A stretch of 64,000 nt of DNA, taken from positions 1 to 64,000 of IMG/VR virus record IMGVR_UViG_3300043775_000777; one strand, written 5' to 3'. Positions 60,004-64,000 of the stretch are shown here, piece by piece (positions within the stretch are counted from its first letter, which is position 1; each line of letters opens with the position of its first letter). The position numbers and the translations under genes were made by a program. The DNA is from a virus. The notes below the pieces were generated by a model that ran no database searches, was not told the origin of the DNA, and was given only the letters and a program-made list of their open reading frames with translations.

Positions 60004-60481
60004 TTCTCAGTCTTGGTAGTTGGTTTGGATCCTTGTCTAAACTTAAAAAGTTTTTAGGAAGGATACCTTCAGCCATAAAGATAGTGATAATTTGTTCTTT
60101 GTTTATACCTAAATCTTTAAAAGTTAAAGTATTCTTGAACTTGTCATCAGTCTCAGTATCAGCTATTAACAGCTCTGTAAGTGGACTTTTGGGAAACAAA
60201 GTCTTGAATATAAAATTGCTGTATTGTATAGTAACTTGTTGTTTAAACTTATTAAGTACAATTTGTGCTCTCTTATAAACATTAACTATTCTTTGTTTTT
60301 TCTTACTACACATAGTAGCCAATTCTTGTTGTGTCAGAGCATCTAGACCATATAGTGCTCTTTTGTATAAATAATTCTGGTATTGTGAATACCCATCAGT
60401 TTCATACTGCATATACATTTTACCTGCAGATAACTGATAATTTTTTACATCTTGTTTTAGCTTTTCCATTTTGTTATACAT
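59990..60481 (-). CDS. Conserved hypothetical protein (163 aa)
   Basis: Not recognised. The N-terminal half is helical and basic (MEKLKQDVKNYQLSAGKMYM, MCSKKKQRIVNVYKRAQIVL), the C-terminal half has FLSLDKDPNQLPRLR. No signal or catalytic motif. ATG at 60481. It overlaps the next gene by 14 nt. It is the first gene of its transcript, after the terminator at 60.5 kb. Confidence 0.68.
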   Translation of the reverse strand: MYNKMEKLKQDVKNYQLSAGKMYMQYETDGYSQYQNYLYKRALYGLDALTQQELATMCSKKKQRIVNVYKRAQIVLNKFKQQVTIQYSNFIFKTLFPKSPLTELLIADTETDDKFKNTLTFKDLGINKEQIITIFMAEGILPKNFLSLDKDPNQLPRLRNASK

Positions 60482-60491
60482 TTAAATTCAT

Positions 60492-60522
60492 AAAAAAAGA
60501 AAGGGGACAGTTACCTATCCCC
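60492..60522 (-). terminator. Terminator with GTAA tetraloop
   Basis: GGGGATAG/CTGTCCCC form an 8-bp stem with one G-U pair and a GTAA (GNRA) loop, followed on the minus strand by TTTCTTTTTTT. It ends the transcript of the 154-aa gene at 60545. Confidence 0.85.
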
Positions 60523-60544
60523 TTATTCATATACACTCTATTAA

Positions 60545-61009
60545 TTAGATACCGAATTCTTCATTTGGTTTAATAGCACTAGACTTAGTAGTCTCATAAG
60601 CTGCCTTAATCTCATCTACATTTGTGTGAGCAATAGGACTATCTGTAAGATTTTGTTTTTCAGTATACAAAGTACGTCTGTAAACTGGTGCACCATCTAC
60701 ACGGCAAACAATACCAGTAGAACCTGCTACTTTAAGGTCACGCTCAGGATTTTTGTCATTGAATGGTTCCAAAGACTCCTGTACAATAATCTTACCATCA
60801 AGCAATTGACCTGCATAATATCCTGCTGCTTGTAAATCTTCCATCTCTGCAGAGATAATTGCAGACAATTTCTTTCTTCTTAAGAAACCATTGTCATCAT
60901 ACTGATTAACTGTTTGTTCAACTCGGATATATCCAAATTCCGGGTTATTTGATACATTGATTACTGATCCAGTAGTAGCATCTGCTAATACAACAACTTT
61001 TGAACTCAT
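60545..61009 (-). CDS. Conserved hypothetical protein with own transcript (154 aa)
   Basis: MSSKVVVLADATTGSVINVS, then YIRVEQTVNQYDDNGFLRRK and LLDGKIIVQESLEPFNDKNP. It is a compact beta-rich protein, with a pattern I believe recurs in crAss-like phages, function unknown. The strand order would allow an OB-like fold. I use ATG 61009; the frame remains open for another 25 codons, but that region is AT-rich leader. It is flanked by a 120-nt upstream spacer and its own strong terminator, as for an abundantly made protein. Confidence 0.78.
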   Translation of the reverse strand: MSSKVVVLADATTGSVINVSNNPEFGYIRVEQTVNQYDDNGFLRRKKLSAIISAEMEDLQAAGYYAGQLLDGKIIVQESLEPFNDKNPERDLKVAGSTGIVCRVDGAPVYRRTLYTEKQNLTDSPIAHTNVDEIKAAYETTKSSAIKPNEEFGI

Positions 61010-61074
61010 AACTTTAAGTTTTAAATAGATAAATAAATAATAATTGAATTGATCTTTTGAGTTGATTACTATAA

Positions 61075-61094
61075 TACTAGTCACTCATACTAGT
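61075..61094. promoter_or_regulatory. TACTAGT direct repeat, possible regulator site
   Basis: TACTAGT occurs twice with a 13-bp period (61075-61081 and 61088-61094), and each copy contains the palindrome ACTAGT. It is in the spacer before the 154-aa gene, next to a TATTATAGT-like -10 sequence on the minus strand. The position suits an operator or a promoter element. Only the repeat itself is certain. Confidence 0.35.
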
Positions 61095-61129
61095 AATAAG
61101 TTGATAACACCTTTATTGCAAGTCAGGTA

Positions 61130-61399
61130 TTATATATCCAATGGGCCCGTAAGGTCTATTATATCATCAAATGGTGTATCATCTGATATAATGTCATCAC
61201 AACTTTCATCATCTGGTAGATAATCAAAGTCATAGTATTTTTCTTTTGTGTTCTGAAGAACAGCTGATTCTAGAAAGGGATTTAATGCATGCTCTCCTGC
61301 ATCTAAGGACATAAGGTATTGCTCATCTTCATCAGTAAGATCTAAGTATTGTTCTATGGTTAGAAATATTACCTTGCCATTAGGCAGTTGATAGAGCAT
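61130..61399 (-). CDS. Acidic hypothetical protein (89 aa)
   Basis: MLYQLPNGKVIFLTIEQYLD, then an acidic body with many Asp residues (YLPDDESCDDIISDDTPFDD). Function unknown. The start (GKVIFLTIEQYLDLTDEDEQ) resembles a small conserved phage domain. ATG 61399. It lies alone between two spacers of 120 nt or more. Confidence 0.68.
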   Translation of the reverse strand: MLYQLPNGKVIFLTIEQYLDLTDEDEQYLMSLDAGEHALNPFLESAVLQNTKEKYYDFDYLPDDESCDDIISDDTPFDDIIDLTGPLDI

Positions 61400-61491
61400 T
61401 TTAAATTCATAAAGTTTAGTAAATGTAAACCATTCTTAAGAATAGTGATTATACCAACCTACAAATTATTGCACTATATAGCTAAACAATG

Positions 61492-61513
61492 AAAAGGGGG
61501 CATTGCTACCCCC
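61492..61513 (-). terminator. Terminator with GCAA tetraloop
   Basis: GGGGGTA/TGCCCCC with one G-U pair and a GCAA loop, followed on the minus strand by TTTTCATTG. It ends the transcript from the right. The rest of the 61400-61555 spacer has a TATAAT preceded by TG one base upstream (minus strand), a possible extended -10 for the gene at 61130. Confidence 0.8.
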
Positions 61514-61555
61514 ATATCATTTGGTCAGGAAAAGCATATCCACAGATATACTATC

Positions 61556-61984
61556 TTAAAATTCTTCCATGATCTCTAATGTATCAGCCATTAGATAACT
61601 ACTAAATGTCTTTTGTATACCTTTATCATCAATACCAAGAGATTCAACTTCATAATGTCTCCAATCATGAAAGCCTCTAAATTCCTTGATAGTACAAGCA
61701 ATCATACCATTATTGTCAGATAACTCAGACTCTATTGTTTTAGGTTTATCAATCTCATAGCTTAGATTGTTAACATGAGTAAGACATATAGTACCTACAG
61801 GAATTATATCCGGTAACTTTCTGCCTAGTATCAATTTAAACAACCATTTACTACAATCAGAACTACTACCAATAAACGGAGTCAATAACTTAGTTATCTC
61901 TTCTGCATTTGGATGATTAATCATTGATTTAAGAGTATTATACAAATCAGTTTCATCAAACTCTAAGTGTATTTTCATGCTCAT
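61556..61984 (-). CDS. Hypothetical protein (142 aa)
   Basis: MSMKIHLEFDETDLYNTLKS is helical; residues 60-142 form a beta-rich domain (VGTICLTHVNNLSYEIDKPK, MIACTIKEFRGFHDW). This could be an SH3/KOW-like fold. The first ATG (61984) and one two codons later are both possible. It ends its transcript at the terminator at 61.5 kb. Confidence 0.68.
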   Translation of the reverse strand: MSMKIHLEFDETDLYNTLKSMINHPNAEEITKLLTPFIGSSSDCSKWLFKLILGRKLPDIIPVGTICLTHVNNLSYEIDKPKTIESELSDNNGMIACTIKEFRGFHDWRHYEVESLGIDDKGIQKTFSSYLMADTLEIMEEF

Positions 61985-61986
61985 AG

Positions 61987-62202
61987 CTAGTCATTTAATC
62001 TTCTGAAGTCTCTTATTTTAGCTAAGAGAGCTTCATTGTAGTGTGTAAAGAAACCTTTGTCTATAATCCGGTAGTTGATTTTATCAATCTTTTGTACCGG
62101 ATAAATTGTTTTCTTTACACCAGTTAAGATTAAGTTGTCATCAATATCTCTAATGTCTGCCTTGAGATCCATCCCAAGAACAGAAGTAATTAAATCACTC
62201 AT
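61987..62202 (-). CDS. Hypothetical protein (71 aa)
   Basis: MSDLITSVLGMDLKADIRDI, then a strand-rich segment with a small Arg/Asp end (KIRDFRRLND). Not recognised. ATG 62202; a GTG one codon earlier is possible. It overlaps the gene upstream by 8 nt and ends in TAG. Confidence 0.6.
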   Translation of the reverse strand: MSDLITSVLGMDLKADIRDIDDNLILTGVKKTIYPVQKIDKINYRIIDKGFFTHYNEALLAKIRDFRRLND

Positions 62203-62524
62203 CACTAAATAGATTATCCATTAAATTTCTCAAACTTCTTTTCTTAGCCTGTGCATGAGAAACTTTCTCAAAGATTTGAATTGCCATGACAACTTCATTA
62301 ATATGAACACACTGCTCTACTACCATAGCATATGATTCTGTTTTAATATCACTGGCATCATATGCTTTTATACACAACTGAGTTATTTCCCGGCATCTTT
62401 CTTCAGTAATACCTAACACTTCATGTATTAAATCTGATTTCTCATCAATAATACATAGTTTAAATTTATTATCCTGTGGATAAGACTTCTTCTTTTTCTT
62501 AAATAATTTCCTGAACCATTTCAT
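62195..62524 (-). CDS. Hypothetical protein with basic N-terminus (109 aa)
   Basis: MKWFRKLFKKKKKSYPQDNK is strongly basic and amphipathic, suggesting membrane or nucleic-acid contact. The rest has a helical body (GITEERCREITQLCIKAYDA, MVVEQCVHINEVVMAIQIFE). Function unknown. Two nt separate it from the membrane gene upstream. Confidence 0.62.
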   Translation of the reverse strand: MKWFRKLFKKKKKSYPQDNKFKLCIIDEKSDLIHEVLGITEERCREITQLCIKAYDASDIKTESYAMVVEQCVHINEVVMAIQIFEKVSHAQAKKRSLRNLMDNLFSDE

Positions 62525-62526
62525 AA

Positions 62527-62748
62527 TTATCTTTTTAGTTTAAACTCTTGTTTTCTTTGCTCATCATACCATATTTGCACACTTATACAAACTGTGATTG
62601 ACACTAACAAACCTTGAAAAACATAACCAACTGGTGTGTAATTTTCAAAATTGAAGGCTGCCCCATATGTTATCAAACCTTCTAGGATACATAATACTAC
62701 TAATCCTATACTTACATTCAAAATAAAATTTACTAATTTCATAATCAT
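62527..62748 (-). CDS. Small membrane protein (73 aa)
   Basis: Two membrane segments (VNFILNVSIGLVVLCILEGLI-type, and VGYVFQGLLVSITVCISVQI) and a basic C-terminus (RKQEFKLKR). Two in-frame ATGs, at 62748 and 62742. It follows the spacer with the pseudoknot-like element. Function unknown. Confidence 0.6.
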   Translation of the reverse strand: MIMKLVNFILNVSIGLVVLCILEGLITYGAAFNFENYTPVGYVFQGLLVSITVCISVQIWYDEQRKQEFKLKR

Positions 62749-62769
62749 ACATTTTTTAGTTAATAAATA

Positions 62770-62816
62770 AGACAGACTATTACACCTTTTGTCTGTCTAC
62801 TGCGGTTGGAGGTGTA
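62770..62816 (-). other. H-type RNA pseudoknot candidate between two genes
   Basis: Two perfect complementary pairs interlock: AGACAGAC (62770-62777) with GTCTGTCT (62791-62798), and TACACCT (62781-62787) with AGGTGTA (62810-62816). The second arm of the 7-bp pair lies inside the loop of the 8-bp pair, the order required for a pseudoknot on either strand. It starts 5 nt after the stop codon at 62822 in an otherwise AT-rich 73-nt spacer. Confidence 0.5.
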
Positions 62817-62821
62817 CGCAA

Positions 62822-63076
62822 TTATACTAAATACTTAACTGTCATAGCATAGCCAAATAGACCGGTAGCTGCACCACAAAATGCTATTAATGTTACTGTC
62901 ATAGCATTAATTGTTTTGTTCTGCATTAACTTGTCTAATTGTTCTTCTATAACTACTATCTGATATTCTGCTTCTGATAGCATTTGATACTTTAAATCTG
63001 CTGGAACATCACCCATTTGAACTTCATCTCTAAGGTTGTTCCAAAAATCTAGCTTTTCCTGTAGCTCTTTAATCAT
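62822..63076 (-). CDS. Hypothetical protein with C-terminal membrane segment (84 aa)
   Basis: MIKELQEKLDFWNNLRDEVQ starts a charged coil, then a C-terminal anchor (AMTVTLIAFCGAATGLFGYA). The layout is that of a small tail-anchored protein. Not recognised. ATG at 63076. Confidence 0.62.
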   Translation of the reverse strand: MIKELQEKLDFWNNLRDEVQMGDVPADLKYQMLSEAEYQIVVIEEQLDKLMQNKTINAMTVTLIAFCGAATGLFGYAMTVKYLV

Positions 63077-63081
63077 AACTT

Positions 63082-63162
63082 TTAGTTTTTAGTGTTTAAA
63101 TAATACTGTGAATAAAATAGTGCTATAAGTAGCACAGTAATCATAATCTCTTTCATAATCAT
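63082..63162 (-). CDS. Possible small membrane peptide (26 aa)
   Basis: MIMKEIMITVLLIALFYSQY is one hydrophobic helix with a short polar tail. Its ATG and TAA fit the space between the lipoprotein and the gene at 62822. Short length makes a chance ORF possible. Confidence 0.35.
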   Translation of the reverse strand: MIMKEIMITVLLIALFYSQYYLNTKN

Positions 63163-63168
63163 TCAATA

Positions 63169-63342
63169 TTAGTTTCTATATGCATATGGTCTTGACTGTG
63201 CTTTGCGGACAGATCTGTCCACATGCTCTTTTCTACCATTACCGTGACAAGTCTTATTTGCAGCACAACTAGTTAACCATAGTGCAAACATAATAAACAG
63301 TCCAACTAACATTCCTTTGATTACAATAATTACATTTTTCAT
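63169..63342 (-). CDS. Small lipoprotein (57 aa)
   Basis: MKNVIIVIKGMLVGLFIMFA with WLTSC at residues 22-26: a signal ending in a lipobox (L-T-S-C), then a short basic mature part (HGNGRKEHVDRSVRKAQSRP). The mature region is only about 32 aa, the size of an Rz1-type outer-membrane spanin, although it lacks the usual proline richness. ATG with AT-rich leader. Confidence 0.55.
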   Translation of the reverse strand: MKNVIIVIKGMLVGLFIMFALWLTSCAANKTCHGNGRKEHVDRSVRKAQSRPYAYRN

Positions 63343-63370
63343 ATTAAGGGTTTAAGGGATTACTAAATAA

Positions 63371-63431
63371 AAGTACACAGTGAGAGTTTTAACCACACCC
63401 GCTCACAAGTTGACCGCGTTACTGTGTACTT
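63371..63431 (-). other. Long imperfect hairpin, terminator-like
   Basis: AAGTACACAGT (63371-63381) and ACTGTGTACTT (63421-63431) are perfect 11-bp inverted arms. Just inside, GTGAG (63380-63384) and CTCAC (63402-63406) pair as well, leaving a 14-nt one-sided bulge. It begins 7 nt after the stop of the gene at 63439, and the minus strand continues TTATTTAG, so it may be a structured terminator. A tRNA could not be folded from it. Confidence 0.5.
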
Positions 63432-63438
63432 AAGCTAA

Positions 63439-63702
63439 TTATCTATCTTCATAACATTGCTGACACATATGTACTTCATCACAAGTACATGTCAGTTCAG
63501 GGTTAATTGCATAGAGTCTTGCCATATCAGCAAACTCACTAGCAATCTCACCGTGCACCTGAAACTTAGGCTTAGGTGTAGTTACAGCTCTCTTAGCTCT
63601 AATAAGCATCTTGAGAGTATTCCGGAGATGATTAATGTCCATATCATCAACATTAATCTTCTGACCATTCTTCATAGTCCAGTAAACAGGTTCTTGAATC
63701 AT
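63439..63702 (-). CDS. Small protein with C-terminal Cys cluster (87 aa)
   Basis: MIQEPVYWTMKNGQKINVDD, then MDINHLRNTLKMLIRAKRAV. This W-x-M-K-D/N-G-x-x-I then M-x-x-x-H-L-x-N-T-L-K-M-L pattern is frequent in small phage proteins of unknown role. The tail TCTCDEVHMCQQCYEDR could hold a zinc ion. It overlaps the gene upstream by ATGA. Confidence 0.65.
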   Translation of the reverse strand: MIQEPVYWTMKNGQKINVDDMDINHLRNTLKMLIRAKRAVTTPKPKFQVHGEIASEFADMARLYAINPELTCTCDEVHMCQQCYEDR

Positions 63703-63851
63703 ATCAATAAAAGTTTAGTAGATAATATTTCTAGTTCTTCTTTATCAAATGATGTCTTAACCAATACAACATTGCTATTAGACCAGTACTGTTTAAATTC
63801 TTGTTCTGTTTGGACCAATAATGTTCCACGGTGTTCAAATAAGTAATACAT
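63699..63851 (-). CDS. Small hypothetical protein (50 aa)
   Basis: MYYLFEHRGTLLVQTEQEFK, then WSNSNVVLVKTSFDKEELEI. It has an ATG start and a TGA that overlaps the next start by 4 nt (ATGA). Not recognised, but the overlap and composition support a real gene. Confidence 0.55.
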   Translation of the reverse strand: MYYLFEHRGTLLVQTEQEFKQYWSNSNVVLVKTSFDKEELEILSTKLLLI

Positions 63852-63883
63852 AAGTTTAAGTTTTAAGTGAATAATAAATAAAA

Positions 63884-63902
63884 TAGGGGAATCACTCCCC
63901 TA
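63884..63902 (-). terminator. Terminator overlapping a stop codon
   Basis: TAGGGGA/TCCCCTA form a 7-bp stem with a 5-nt loop, followed on the minus strand by a T-rich run (TTTTATTTATT). The TGA stop of the gene entering from the right edge lies in the loop. Confidence 0.78.
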
Positions 63903-64000
63903 TTTGTTCTAACACTGGCAGCTCATCATAATGATAGCTACTACTAGTAGTGTCTCGCATAACATTTAAATAGTTACAATAGTCTAATTCAGGATCAGAA
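63892..64000 (-). CDS. C-terminal end of a gene extending beyond the right edge
   Basis: The minus-strand frame reads SDPELDYCNYLNVMRDTT and ends SYHYDELPVLEQIGE, then TGA. It is open to the window edge. The last codons lie inside the terminator stem. Only about 35 residues are visible and they give no functional clue. Confidence 0.5.
   Translation of the reverse strand, partial: SDPELDYCNYLNVMRDTTSSSYHYDELPVLEQIGE

Noticed and set aside
63207-63220. Perfect 14-bp palindrome GGACAGATCTGTCC as an operator
   Set aside because: It lies inside the coding region of the small lipoprotein, and a single copy without a promoter nearby is not enough support.
63371-63431. tRNA or tRNA-like gene
   Set aside because: There is some resemblance to D- and T-loop sequences, but no anticodon arm or proper 7-bp acceptor with a discriminator can be formed. 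No other tRNA was seen in the spacers.
1-64000. Alternative genetic code (TAG or TGA recoded), known in some crAss-like phages
   Set aside because: TAG ends the polymerase gene and others, TGA ends many genes in ATGA overlaps, and no giant frame contains in-frame stops.
1-64000. CRISPR array, insertion sequence, integrase or attachment site
   Set aside because: No regularly spaced repeats, transposase motifs or tyrosine or serine recombinase motifs were seen.

Overview
The window is a 64-kb piece from the middle of a large tailed-phage genome of the crAss-like type (Crassvirales). The best indicators are the giant co-directional ORFs, one of which (4,611 aa) carries the DFDGD metal-binding signature of the virion-packaged two-barrel RNA polymerase of these phages, and a replication block with a family B DNA polymerase, Toprim primase, DnaB-type helicase, Sak4-like ATPase and family 1 uracil-DNA glycosylase. 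The DNA is AT-rich. Most start codons follow A/T-rich leaders without a Shine-Dalgarno sequence, which suggests a Bacteroidetes host. TAA, TAG and TGA all act as stops, often in ATGA or TAATG overlaps, so I see no stop-codon recoding. No terminase, portal, major capsid, tail, lysin or integrase gene lies in the window.

Layout. Positions 1 to 35,868 are all plus strand: an 880+ aa protein cut by the left edge, then proteins of 1,023, 743, 1,030, 2,400, 4,611 and 1,164 aa and a 46-aa basic protein. They are nearly contiguous or overlapping and read as one late operon for proteins packaged in, and injected from, the virion. The first three are rich in short hydrophobic-GG motifs. The 2,400-aa protein contains a PD-(D/E)XK nuclease signature. 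The 4,611-aa protein combines an HExxH metallopeptidase-like motif, the RNA polymerase, and a C-terminal string of five enzyme-like modules separated by PTQPS-type linkers and bracketed by a duplicated domain.

From 35,869 to the right edge almost everything is on the minus strand, so the two blocks converge on a hairpin at 35.88 kb. Reading right to left: many small unknown and membrane proteins (64.0 to 59.3 kb, including three tandem paralogues); HNH nuclease, SF2 helicase and ClpS (59.3 to 57.5 kb); an envelope island with a secreted protein, a lipoprotein and membrane proteins (57.3 to 55.2 kb); more small proteins; then the replication and recombination core (53.5 to 47.2 kb); a MoxR-type AAA+ ATPase with a VWA/metallopeptidase-like partner (45.6 to 43.1 kb); a PD-(D/E)XK exonuclease, DNA polymerase B, a DUF932-like protein and a MazG/HisE-like hydrolase (41.7 to 36.1 kb). 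One gene at 52.8 kb is on the opposite strand to all its neighbours. Recurrent G4/C4 hairpins followed by T-runs, several with GNRA loops, divide the minus block into about six or seven transcripts.

Working model (inference): the plus-strand proteins are injected with the DNA, the injected polymerase transcribes the early minus-strand genes, and the enzyme modules fused to the polymerase act on the host cell at entry. The polymerase-linked module cassette is the most unusual thing in the window. Function calls come from motifs read by eye; no database search was possible.
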